Assembly (NCBI RefSeq): GCF_013302895.1
Contig: NZ_VJOK01000001.1
Location: 6,631,979 to 6,670,493 of the forward strand
Reading direction: 5' to 3'
Origin: Streptomyces albus subsp. chlorinus
GTDB taxonomy: Bacteria > Actinomycetota > Actinomycetes > Streptomycetales > Streptomycetaceae
Length of the DNA: 38,515 nt
Shown here: positions 1 through 7,592 of the stretch, piece after piece
Numbering within the stretch: the first letter of the stretch is position 1
Layout of the letters: every line of letters starts with the position of its first letter
Notes under the pieces: generated by a model
Database searches by the model: none
What the model was told of the DNA's origin: nothing
The model's input: the letters and a program-made list of their open reading frames with translations, nothing else
Translations under genes and position numbers: made by a program

Positions 1-739
1 GGGCCGCCAGTTCCAGCTCGACACCTTCGGCGAGGTGCTCCAGCTGTACGCGGCCGCGGCCCCGCACGGGCACCTGGACGACCCCCAGGTGCGCCGCGCC
101 GCCGAGGTGGCCGTCGCCGCCGTCGAGCGGAACTGGCAGCGCCCCGAGGCCGGCCTGTGGGAGCTGGAGGAGCGCTGGTGGACCCATTCGCGCCTCAGCG
201 TGGTGACCGGACTGCGGGCGCTGGCCGACCGGTTGCCGGAGCGGGCTGCCGAACGGCCCCGTGCGCTGGCCGACACGGTGCTGGCCGAGACCCGCCGCCG
301 GTGCCTGCGCCCGGACGGGGTGTGGGCGCGCGCGGCCGACGACCCGGAGCCGGACGCCGCCGTCCTGCTGCCCCTGGCCCGCGGCTGCCTGCCCGAGGCC
401 GACCCGTCCTTCCCGCGCACCGTCGCCGCCGTCCGGGAGAAGCTGTCCGAGGACGGCTACGTCTACCGCTTCCGGCACGACGACCGGCCCCTCGCCGAGG
501 CCGAGGGCGCGTTCCTGCTGTGTGGCTTCATGATGGCCCTGGCCACCGACCGCCTCGGTGACCGGGCCGGTGCCTACCGCTGGTTCGAGCGCAACCGCGC
601 CGCCTACGGCCCCGCCGGGCTGTACGCGGAGGAATTCGACGTCGAGCAGCGGCAACTGCGCGGGAATCTCCCCCAAGCCTTCGTGCACGCGCTGCTGTTG
701 GAGAACGCGGCGCGTCTCGCCGAGCCGGAGCGCGTTTGA
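1..739 (+). CDS. Glycoside hydrolase family 15 protein (glucoamylase/trehalase-like), 3' part
   Basis: The reading frame is open from base 2, so the gene begins outside the window; about 245 C-terminal residues are present. They match the (alpha/alpha)6 catalytic barrel of GH15 enzymes, which hydrolyse alpha-linked glucosides such as trehalose or malto-oligosaccharides by inversion. Visible family blocks are QLDTFGEVLQLY at the left edge, GLWELEERWWTHSRL (expected site of the general-acid Glu), AEGAFLLCGFMMALA, and YAEEFDVEQRQLRGNLPQAF (second catalytic Glu followed by the LGNLPQAFSH-type block). No signal sequence can be judged without the N-terminus. Many Streptomyces GH15 proteins of this cytoplasmic type act on trehalose; substrate is inference. 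The stop codon lies in a tandem decamer repeat. Confidence 0.85.
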   Translation, partial: GRQFQLDTFGEVLQLYAAAAPHGHLDDPQVRRAAEVAVAAVERNWQRPEAGLWELEERWWTHSRLSVVTGLRALADRLPERAAERPRALADTVLAETRRRCLRPDGVWARAADDPEPDAAVLLPLARGCLPEADPSFPRTVAAVREKLSEDGYVYRFRHDDRPLAEAEGAFLLCGFMMALATDRLGDRAGAYRWFERNRAAYGPAGLYAEEFDVEQRQLRGNLPQAFVHALLLENAARLAEPERV

Positions 740-770
740 ACGCGTCTGAACGCGTCTGAGCGCGCCTGAA
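731..770. repeat. Four tandem 10-bp repeats over the GH15 stop codon
   Basis: Four imperfect decamers (CGCGTTTGAA, CGCGTCTGAA, CGCGTCTGAG, CGCGCCTGAA) lie head to tail. Each carries TGA, and because the unit is 10 bp the TGA moves one frame per copy, so stops occur in all three frames just after the gene. The GH15 stop (737-739) is in the first copy. Confidence 0.8.
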
Positions 771-890
771 ACGCCCCGAGGGGCCGTGGTGTTTCCCGGC
801 ACTCGCGAGCCGGGCTCGTGACGGGCGCACGTACCCTCGTGACCAGCCCGGTCCCCATGTGCCGGGTGGTCGTGGCGAGTGACGAGGATG

Positions 891-2240
891 ATGCCTGTGG
901 ATGCCAGCAGCCGTATCGAAGCGGTGTACGCGGAGGTTCTGCGCCGTAACCCCGGCGAGGGCGAGTTCCACCAGGCGGTGCGTGAAGTGCTGCACAGCCT
1001 CGCACCGGTGCTGGAGAAGCGGCCGGAGTACGCCGAGGCCAAGCTGATCGAGCGGCTGGTGGAGCCGGAACGGCAGGTGCTCTTCCGGGTGCCGTGGACC
1101 GACGACACGGGAGAGGTCCACGTCAACCGGGGCTTCCGCGTGGAGTTCAGCAGCGCGCTGGGCCCCTACAAGGGCGGGCTGCGGTTCGTGCCCCGGCTGG
1201 AGCTGGGGACCGTGAAGTTCCTGGCGTTCGAGCAGATCTTCAAGAACGCGCTCACCGGTCTGGGTATCGGCGCGGGCAAGGGCGGCGCCGACTTCGACCC
1301 CAAGGGCCGCAGCGACGCGGAGGTCATGCGCTTCTGCCAGTCCTTCATGACGGAGCTGCACCGCCACCTCGGCGAGCACACCGATGTGCCGGCCGGTGAC
1401 ATCGGCGTCGGCGGGCGCGAGATCGGCTACCTGTTCGGCCAGTACAAGCGGCTGACCAACCGCTACGAGGCCGGTGCCCTCACCGGCAAGGGCATCGGCT
1501 GGGGCGGCTCGCAGGCCCGTACGGAGGCGACCGGGTACGGCACCGTGCACTTCGTCCGCGAGATGCTCGCCACCCGGGGCGAGGAGCTGGCCGGCCGGCG
1601 GGTCGTGCTCTCCGGCGCCGGCAACGTGTCGCTGTTCGCCATCGAGAAGGCGCAGGCGCTCGGCGCCCGGGTCGTCGCCTGCTCGGACTCCTCCGGCTAC
1701 GTGGTGGACGAGGCCGGGCTCGACCTCGACCTGCTCAAGGAGATCAAGCTGGCGCGCCGCGGCCGGCTCGACACCTACGCCGAGGCCCGCTCCTCGGCCC
1801 GCTTCAGCACCCGCGGCTCCGTCTTCGACGTACCCTGCGACCTCGCCCTGCCGAGCGCCACCCAGAACGAACTGACGGAGCAGCACGCCGTCACCCTCGT
1901 CAAGAACGGCGTCAAGGCCGTGGCCGAGGGCGCCAACATGCCCTGCACCCCCGACGCGGTGGGCGTCCTGCGCGAGGCGGGCGTCCTCTACGGTCCCGGC
2001 AAGGCCGCCAACGCGGGCGGTGTGGCGACCTCCGCGCTGGAGATGCGGCAGAACGCGACCCGCGAAACCTGGACGTTCGAGGAGACCGAGACCCGGCTGG
2101 CCGCGGTGATGCGCGACATCCATACCCAGTGCGTCGCCGCCGCCGAGGAGTTCGGCGCCCCCGACGACTACGTGCTGGGTGCCAACGCGGCCGGCTTCCT
2201 CCGCGTCGCCGAGGCGATGCGCGCCCAGGGCGTGGTGTGA
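891..2240 (+). CDS. gdhA: NADP-type glutamate dehydrogenase
   Basis: Cytoplasmic enzyme that reductively aminates 2-oxoglutarate with ammonium. About 450 residues, the usual size of the hexameric small-subunit class. Seen: LVEPERQVLFRVPW, GPYKGGLRF (substrate-binding Lys), FEQIFKNALTG, the catalytic-Lys block GAGKGGADFDPKGRSD, DVPAGDIGVGGREIGYL, the Rossmann nucleotide loop VVLSGAGNVSLFAIEKA, and VATSALEMRQN with the substrate-contacting Ser. The ATG at 891 is preferred because the MPV start fits the family; GTG 879 and ATG 888 are in frame and cannot be excluded, and the Shine-Dalgarno (GAGG) sits close. Unusual: GAGKGGA and FVPRLEL replace the commoner GGGKGGS and FHPSVNL. A strong terminator follows, so the gene is probably monocistronic. 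Confidence 0.93.
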   Translation: MPVDASSRIEAVYAEVLRRNPGEGEFHQAVREVLHSLAPVLEKRPEYAEAKLIERLVEPERQVLFRVPWTDDTGEVHVNRGFRVEFSSALGPYKGGLRFVPRLELGTVKFLAFEQIFKNALTGLGIGAGKGGADFDPKGRSDAEVMRFCQSFMTELHRHLGEHTDVPAGDIGVGGREIGYLFGQYKRLTNRYEAGALTGKGIGWGGSQARTEATGYGTVHFVREMLATRGEELAGRRVVLSGAGNVSLFAIEKAQALGARVVACSDSSGYVVDEAGLDLDLLKEIKLARRGRLDTYAEARSSARFSTRGSVFDVPCDLALPSATQNELTEQHAVTLVKNGVKAVAEGANMPCTPDAVGVLREAGVLYGPGKAANAGGVATSALEMRQNATRETWTFEETETRLAAVMRDIHTQCVAAAEEFGAPDDYVLGANAAGFLRVAEAMRAQGVV

Positions 2241-2245
2241 GCCGT

Positions 2246-2278
2246 CCGGGTTCCCCGGGCTCCGCCCGGGGAACCCGG
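2246..2278 (+). terminator. Strong hairpin terminator after gdhA
   Basis: A 15-bp uninterrupted G/C-rich stem (arms 2246-2260 and 2264-2278) closes a 3-nt TCC loop, starting 5 bases after the gdhA stop. There is no T-tract, as is common for actinomycete terminators. The symmetry allows it to act on both strands. Confidence 0.8.
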
Positions 2279-2395
2279 GAGAACGGCACCGGGTTCCTCC
2301 GGGAAACGGCCCCGGGCTCCCCGGGCTCCCCGGGTGACCCGGGGTTCCTGGGTGGTGTTGTCCGGGTCGGTCAGGCGTTGGTCCGGGTGGGCCGT

Positions 2396-2530
2396 TGACC
2401 GGTGCGCGGTGGGCGCGGATCGAGCCGTTGCTCCCGGACCGGGCGCCGCAACGGGGCGGCCGCCGGCGGGCCCATCGCGGGTGATCGACGCGGTCGCCTT
2501 CAGGGTCCAGACCGGCTACAGACAACACAT
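2396..2530 (+). pseudogene. Remnant of an IS5-family transposase N-terminus
   Basis: In the frame through base 2401 the translation reads RWARIEPLLPDRAPQRGG, then a stop after RRRAHRG; one frame over it continues VIDAVAFRVQTG. Joined, this is the conserved N-terminal block of IS5-type DDE transposases (RWxxIEPLLP...GGRWRDHRxVIDAxxFKxxTG). A frameshift lies at about 2481 and nothing of the catalytic domain follows, so it is a dead fragment. The remainder of the gene-free stretch 2241-2824 holds the gdhA terminator, an AT-richer section with no recognisable gene (about 2510-2760), and the motif cluster at 2770-2803. Confidence 0.65.
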
Positions 2531-2769
2531 GCTGTCACGGTTCTTAACCGCTGCGGGATGCGAAGGATTTCGGCCGGTCCTCATCCGTTGAATGCCGGAG
2601 TTCTCTGGTTCGGAGGTGCGCCCAGATCCGGATTCCGGCCCAGTTCGTGGGCGCGTTGTCGATGCGGCGGATGTGAGGACAAGCGGTCCACAGGGCGATG
2701 ACACTGCGAGACAGGCGGACAGTTGCTATCCCCACTACGTCCAGATGCGTGACCCCAAGGGCAGTACTA

Positions 2770-2803
2770 CCCTATTTGTAGGGAAAATCCCTACGTCCCT
2801 ACG
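2770..2803. promoter_or_regulatory. Cluster of CCCTA/TAGGG motifs, candidate operator
   Basis: Within 34 bp upstream of the lasso precursor are CCCTA (2770-2774), TAGGG (2779-2783), CCCTA (2789-2793) and CCCTACG (2797-2803). TAGGGA-AAA-TCCCTA (2779-2793) is a perfect 6-bp inverted repeat. The position, 22 to 55 bases before the ATG in an AT-rich pocket, fits a regulator site at the operon promoter. No regulator gene lies in the cluster; the regulatory role is inference. Confidence 0.45.
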
Positions 2804-2824
2804 AAGGAAGAAGAAGGTGAGGAC

Positions 2825-2935
2825 ATGCTGAGGTACACGGCTCCGACCGTGGTTCGCCTGGGCCGGATGGAGGAACTGACCGGGCAGCTCCGCCGCGGCG
2901 TTCCCGACCTGTTTGGCCACGGCAACATTGCATGA
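2825..2935 (+). CDS. Lasso peptide precursor (leader plus 16-residue core)
   Basis: A 36-residue peptide. The leader carries the RRE-recognition motif YTAP at residues 4-7 followed by VVRLG, and ends ELTG, placing the conserved leader Thr (T19) at position -2. Cleavage after G20 gives the core QLRRGVPDLFGHGNIA, in which Asp8 can close an 8-residue macrolactam with the N-terminal amine. The core shares LRR at 2-4 and Asp8 with lassomycin and G11-H12-x-N14 with lariatin. Gln at core position 1 is unusual. The alternative, cleavage before G20, gives a Gly1-Asp9 ring but moves the Thr to -1. AAGGTGAGG precedes the ATG. The stop overlaps the next start (ATGA). Too short for ordinary gene callers; identified from motif and context. 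Confidence 0.88.
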   Translation: MLRYTAPTVVRLGRMEELTGQLRRGVPDLFGHGNIA

Positions 2936-4706
2936 CAGGCCATCAGTCCGGCCCCTCACCCGCCGCGCGACAGGCGCAGTGGGGAGGGGCTTTCGAAAGC
3001 CGCGGCGGCCCCGTGGCCGATTTCCTCGGCAGCTCGGGACGGGTGAGCCGCACGTCCTGGGGCGCCGGGGCCGGTTACCGCACGGTGCCGTTCGACCACA
3101 GAGGCCGTCTGCCTGCCGAGGGCTGCCACGCTGTGCAATGGCTGCGCCCTGGAACGACTCGGCCATGCCCGCAGCCGGTGCCCGAATCGCTGCTTCTGCT
3201 GTCCGGGCCGCTGCCGCAACGGCCGTCCCCGAACCTCGTGCGGAGTGTCGTTCTGGCTCTGGCGGCAGGAGACGACGCGGTCCTGGCTCAGCTTCCGGCG
3301 GAGTTGACCGGATGCGTCCTCACCCCGCAGCGGCTGGTCATCTTCCGGGGACTGTCGGCGCCGGACCAGATCTTCTTCCGCAGGACGCCGACGCACGTCA
3401 CTTGGTCAGCCGACCCCAGAGACCTGTTCGACGGCCGGCTTCCGGAATTCGACAAGGAGACGCTTTGGCGCAGCTGCCGAGGCGAGGACGTATTCGTCTA
3501 CCCGGAACTGGGACAGCTGCATCCAGGGCAAGCCGTCGGTTTCGACGCCCGTTCGACGCGTAAGGAATGGTACGACCAGGCCACCCCCTGGGTTCTTCCC
3601 CGTCGCACCGGTTTGCGCGAGTACGCGGACATCACCTATGAGCTGCTGCTGGAGGAGACCCGGAGCTATGCGAACAGCAGGCGACGCGTGGGGATCCTCC
3701 TCTCCGGTGGATTCGGCGACCGTGCTCGCGGCCCTCGCCGACCACGGCGTCGATGTGGTCGCTTACCACATGGGCACCGACGATCCGTCAGCCGACGAGC
3801 TTTCCTATGCCCGCCGGGTCTGCCGGCACCTTTCGGTGCCTCTGGTAACCATCCCCTCGAAGGGAGACGAGGACTACTTCTCCCGCGAGTGGGACTTTCC
3901 GCATCCTTTCAACCACGTATGGTTCCGCGCCCTCGAACGCGTCGCGGACCGTATCGCTGCGGACGGCGTACAGCATCTTCTGTCCGGCCTGGAAGGGGAT
4001 ATGCTTTTCGGCCCGCTGCGGTACGGCCTGCACGACATTGTCGCGGGGGATGTGCGGCGGCGCGAGAAGTGGCGGATGCTTCAGGGGCTGCTCGCCACCC
4101 GTTGGGAACTGAGCCGCATTCTGCGCAGTGCCAGACCGGGATATTCCCTGTACGCGGATCCGCAGGCATGCGCCGAGGTGGAACTCGGCAGTGACTTCCT
4201 CATCCCCATGCCGGACGCCGCCCCCGAAGCGTACGACACGGATTTCGCGCCACAGGAGCACACGCTGAATCTGGCGCTGTGGCGACCGCGTGGAATCCAC
4301 CTCGGCAAGCCCTGGGGCGGCAGGTCGCTGCGACGGCTGGCGGCCCGGCTGCCCGGACGCCTACCGCATGATCCCCTACGGCGGGCGGACGATCGACAAA
4401 CCCGTGCTGCGCCTGGCCGCTGCCCACCGGCTGCCCCCGCAGATCTGGCGGCACCACGGCCGGTCCTGGCTGGGCTCCCCGGACGAGAACTGGTGCCTGC
4501 GGCACACCGACACCCTGCGCCGCATTCTCGGCGGGCCGCAAGCGCGGCTCGTCGCGAGGGGCGTGGTCGACCCGCGGCGGCTCGAGCGGGTCTTCGACGA
4601 CCCGCGCACGCTGCGCCGCAACGCCGAGAACCTGATCTGTTCCGCCATGGTCGAGTTGTTCCTACGAGACCTGGAGTGCAAGACCGGCCTCGCTCCAGGG
4701 AGGTGA
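2932..4706 (+). pseudogene. Lasso cyclase (asparagine synthetase-like), two frame disruptions
   Basis: The intact enzyme would adenylate the core Asp side chain with ATP and form the macrolactam. Homology runs through three frames. Segment 1 (2932 to about 3706) holds the degenerate glutaminase-like N-terminal domain and reaches RRVGILLSG. Segment 2 (about 3707 to 4354) resumes at VDSATVLAALADHG and carries HLLSGLEGDMLFG and the helical synthetase domain. Segment 3 (about 4356 to 4706) resumes at DAYRMIPYGGRTIDKPVLRL and runs to the stop. At the first junction the SGGVDS motif has lost about 5 nt, removing a Gly pair; the second needs one extra G (or loss of two bases), and a PFLD-like element expected nearby is not evident. 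The total span, about 590 codons, is near family size. Either a recent pseudogene or sequencing errors; the first lesion lies in the nucleotide-binding loop. Confidence 0.8.
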
Positions 4707-4708
4707 TC
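4698..4708 (+). promoter_or_regulatory. Near-perfect ribosome binding site of the RRE gene
   Basis: GGGAGGTGATC, almost fully complementary to the 16S rRNA 3' end, lies just before ATG 4711 and covers the end of the cyclase frame. It gives the RRE gene independent initiation, so translation downstream need not depend on an intact cyclase. Confidence 0.7.
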
Positions 4709-4710
4709 AT

Positions 4711-4977
4711 ATGCCCCTGCTGCAGTTGAGTGAGCAGACAGTCTTCGATCCGGCCGACGGCGCCGGGGTACTGGTGGACGGCGCCCGGGGTGTCTACTTC
4801 GAGCTGAATCCCGTCGCCACCCTCATGCTGGAGGCCGCGCTGCGTTACGAGACCGCGGAGGAGGCCGTCCGGCAACTCTCTCAGCGCGTCGACGCCTCGG
4901 ATGAGACGCTGCTTGCCGGTATGGCGGAGCTGTCCGAGCAGCTCGCCGACAACCAACTCGTCGAGCCGACCCGCTGA
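4711..4977 (+). CDS. Lasso RRE protein (PqqD-like, B1)
   Basis: An 88-residue protein of the PqqD fold: an N-terminal beta part (LLQLSEQTVFDPADGAGVLV...GVYFELNPVATLMLEA) and C-terminal helices (AEEAVRQLSQRV, LLAGMAELSEQLADNQLVEP). In lasso pathways this stand-alone RiPP recognition element binds the leader YxxP motif and delivers the precursor to the leader peptidase; the precursor here has that motif. Length is typical. The start is set by the strong Shine-Dalgarno at 4698-4708. The stop overlaps the next ATG by one base (TGATG), indicating translational coupling. The frame is intact, unlike the cyclase upstream. Confidence 0.9.
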   Translation: MPLLQLSEQTVFDPADGAGVLVDGARGVYFELNPVATLMLEAALRYETAEEAVRQLSQRVDASDETLLAGMAELSEQLADNQLVEPTR

Positions 4978-5498
4978 TGCACGTACGGGAGCGTCCCACC
5001 GCGTCCTGGGAACACCTGCTGTGGGACACCGATCGGACCCCTCCCCCGCCGCCGGTTCCTCCGCGCGTCCGACTGCTCGCCGCCATACGCACGGCCCAGG
5101 CGGTGCGCGTACTGCGCAGGCGTGGCTGGCCGGAAGCACAGCGGCGGCTGATCGACACGCACCCTGCCTCCGCCTTCGCCGCGGTGCTCAGTCCGCCGGC
5201 GTCGATCGGTCTCGCCCGCCGGGAGGTGCTGCCCTGCCTTCTGACCTTGCGGCTGGTGGCACCGGAGGCCCTCTGCCTGCCCAGGTCATTCGCTCTCGCA
5301 ACCTACCTTTCCGTCCTCGGACAGCCGGCCGAGGTCGTCGTGGCACGGCAGCGCTCCTCCGTCGGCGGACGGTTCTCCTTCCACGCCTGGGCGGAACTGC
5401 ACGGCGAAGTGCTGGGTGACATTCCCGGTGTCCGGACCGGTTTCGCCGTCCTCCAGCGTGTCGGTTCCCGGCATGTGCCAGGAGCGAGCCCCCGATGA
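4977..5498 (+). CDS. Lasso leader peptidase (transglutaminase-like, B2)
   Basis: A 173-residue cysteine protease of the transglutaminase-like lasso B family, which removes the leader with help from the RRE. The candidate catalytic triad is Cys100 (LCLPRSFALATYL), His136 (FSFHAWAEL) and Asp148 (GEVLGD), in the usual order and spacing. The first 90 residues are helical and Arg-rich with a run of Pro at 22-29, as in split-B systems. The start is fixed by the one-base overlap with the RRE gene, and the stop overlaps the exporter start as ATGA. No disruption is seen. The call rests on triad, length and position between RRE and exporter. Confidence 0.9.
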   Translation: MHVRERPTASWEHLLWDTDRTPPPPPVPPRVRLLAAIRTAQAVRVLRRRGWPEAQRRLIDTHPASAFAAVLSPPASIGLARREVLPCLLTLRLVAPEALCLPRSFALATYLSVLGQPAEVVVARQRSSVGGRFSFHAWAELHGEVLGDIPGVRTGFAVLQRVGSRHVPGASPR

Positions 5499-7360
5499 AG
5501 TCCGGTGCGGACACCGCGAGCGGCCCACAGCGCACGGTGGGGCAGGAGATCCGGCGCGCACTGCGCGGGCGCGGCCGCACCATCACCGTTTCCGTCTGGC
5601 TGTCCCTGGTCGGCTCCGCGCTCGGGCTGGCGCAGCCGCTGCTCGTCAAACGCGTCATCGAGGCGGCCAGGGAGGGCGCCGGGACGGGGAACCTCATCGG
5701 TCTGCTCGTGGCGCTCTTCCTCGCACAGGCGGCGGTGCAGGCGGTGGCCCGCTATGCCTTGGCGCTCACCGGCGAGGGGGTCGTCCTGGGCCTCCGGCTG
5801 AGCATCATCGACCGCCTGATGCGATTGCCGATGCGGACGTACGACCGGCACCGCATCGGTGACCTGATCTCACGGGCCAGCACGGACAGCACCGCTTTGC
5901 GGCTGCTCATCTCGGAAGGGTTCACCGACGCGATCACCGGCAGTATCAGCATGGTCGGCGTCGTCGTGCTGATGATGTGGCTCGACTGGCTTCTCTTCCT
6001 GATCGTCCTCGGCGTCATCGCCGCGGGATCGCTGCTGGTCGCCTCGATGCTGCGCGGCATCGAGCGGGCTTCGCTCCATGCCCAGCAGGCCACCGGTGCG
6101 ATGACCGCGGAGTTGGAACGTGCGCTGGGCGCCATCCGTACCGTACGGGCCAGCCGCGCGGAGGAACGGGAGACGGAACGCATCGGAGGGCAGGCCCGGT
6201 CCGCGTATACGGCGAGCGTGCGCGTCGGGCTCCTGGACTCGGTCGTGGCCCCCACGATCATGCTGACGATCAACGGCTCGTTTCTGCTGGTGCTCGTCAT
6301 CGGGGGCATGCGGGTGGCCGACCGGGGCGCCTCCATCGCCGATCTCGCGGCGTTCCTGCTGTACATGCTCTATCTCATGGGGCCGGTCAGCTCCGTCTTC
6401 CAGGCGCTGAGCACCATGCGCCAGGGCGTCGGCGCGCTCAGGCGCATCAGCGAGATCCTCGACCTGCCGCGCGAGACGGACACGGAGACGAGGACGGGCC
6501 GGACGGCGGATACGGCGGCGACGGCGGCGGGGACGGCGACGGATGGGGCGCCGGAGAGGACGTCGGCGAAGGAGGCAGAGGCGACAGCGGCTCCGCCCGT
6601 GGGCCGGGGCACAGTGGCGGCACAGCGCGAGACGCCCGTACTGGAGTTCCGTGACGTGTGGTTCGGCTACGAGCCGGGCCGACCGGTGCTGCGCGGGGTC
6701 TCCTTCCAGGTGCCTCCGCGCGGAACAGTCGCGTTGGCGGGCAGCTCCGGTGTCGGCAAGTCGACCGTCTTCGCGCTTGCCGAGCGGTTCTACGAGGCGG
6801 ACGACGGGCGAGTGCTCTTCGAGGGACAGGACGTACGCTCACTCGACGAGAACGCGCACCGGGCCCGGATCGGACTGGTGGAGCAGCACGCACCTGTCCT
6901 CCACGGCACTCTGCGGCAGAACCTGCTGTACGCCGCGCCGGACGCGGACACCGCGGAGCTGCAGCGCGTGATCGACCTGTCGCATCTGACCGAGTTGGTG
7001 GAACGGCTTCCCCAGGGGCTCGACACAAACACCGGTGACCACGGAGGGATGCTCTCCGGCGGGGAACGTCAGCGCATCGCCATCGCGCGTTCACTGCTCA
7101 GCCGTCCCCGCTTGCTGCTGCTCGACGAACCGACCGCTCAGCTGGACGCCGTCAATGAGACCCTGCTGCGGCGTTCGATCCGACAGGTCGCATCCGAGTG
7201 CGCCCTCCTGGTCATCGCCCACCGGTACTCCACATTCCGCGGCGCGGACCTGATCGTGGTGCTCGACGGTGGCCAGGTCGTCGGGTACGGGACGCACGGA
7301 GAGTTGGTAGCCGGCAACGACCACTACCGTTTCCTGTCGCAGTCCCAGCAGGCCGAATGA
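5495..7360 (+). CDS. Lasso peptide ABC exporter (fused TMD-NBD)
   Basis: A 621-residue half-transporter expected to dimerise and export the mature peptide, giving self-protection. The membrane domain (about residues 30-310) has the usual hydrophobic segments. The nucleotide-binding domain starts at about 381 (PVLEFRDVWFGYEPG): Walker A GSSGVGKST (Lys422), signature LSGGERQRIAIARS from 520, Walker B LLLLDEPTAQLD (Glu545), and H-loop IAHRYST (His576). All catalytic residues are present. Between the domains, residues about 328-377, is an Ala/Thr/Glu-rich low-complexity linker longer than usual. There is no N-terminal C39 peptidase domain, as expected when a separate leader peptidase exists. It is the last gene of the operon; 7361-7592 contains no gene and no convincing terminator. 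Confidence 0.93.
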   Translation: MKSGADTASGPQRTVGQEIRRALRGRGRTITVSVWLSLVGSALGLAQPLLVKRVIEAAREGAGTGNLIGLLVALFLAQAAVQAVARYALALTGEGVVLGLRLSIIDRLMRLPMRTYDRHRIGDLISRASTDSTALRLLISEGFTDAITGSISMVGVVVLMMWLDWLLFLIVLGVIAAGSLLVASMLRGIERASLHAQQATGAMTAELERALGAIRTVRASRAEERETERIGGQARSAYTASVRVGLLDSVVAPTIMLTINGSFLLVLVIGGMRVADRGASIADLAAFLLYMLYLMGPVSSVFQALSTMRQGVGALRRISEILDLPRETDTETRTGRTADTAATAAGTATDGAPERTSAKEAEATAAPPVGRGTVAAQRETPVLEFRDVWFGYEPGRPVLRGVSFQVPPRGTVALAGSSGVGKSTVFALAERFYEADDGRVLFEGQDVRSLDENAHRARIGLVEQHAPVLHGTLRQNLLYAAPDADTAELQRVIDLSHLTELVERLPQGLDTNTGDHGGMLSGGERQRIAIARSLLSRPRLLLLDEPTAQLDAVNETLLRRSIRQVASECALLVIAHRYSTFRGADLIVVLDGGQVVGYGTHGELVAGNDHYRFLSQSQQAE

Positions 7361-7592
7361 GAAGCCGTCCCACTCGGTGTGTTCGGTGCCCCTGCCCATC
7401 GCCCTCCCCGGCCGGCGTTTGCATGACAGCCAGGCCCTGGTTCGTTGTCCGTCGGTGGGCCCGGATGCAGCGACGGCCTCCTCCAGGGCGCGGCGCAGGC
7501 GCCGTTCCTGTCCGCGTCTGTCCGCAGGTGCATGCCCGGCCGGCTGCCACGAGACGCGTCGCGAGCGGACCGGCACCCGCTCCGCACAGCGG

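Noticed and set aside
528..2528. A 666-codon minus-strand frame over gdhA
   Set aside because: It mirrors the gdhA codons; no conserved domain, while the plus strand encodes a full glutamate dehydrogenase.
2544..2735. Small minus-strand frame upstream of the lasso precursor as a gene
   Set aside because: No matching family, no convincing ribosome site, and it lies among transposase debris.
3697..3722. Programmed ribosomal frameshift in the lasso cyclase
   Set aside because: No slippery heptamer or downstream structure was evident, and shifting would not restore the missing glycines.
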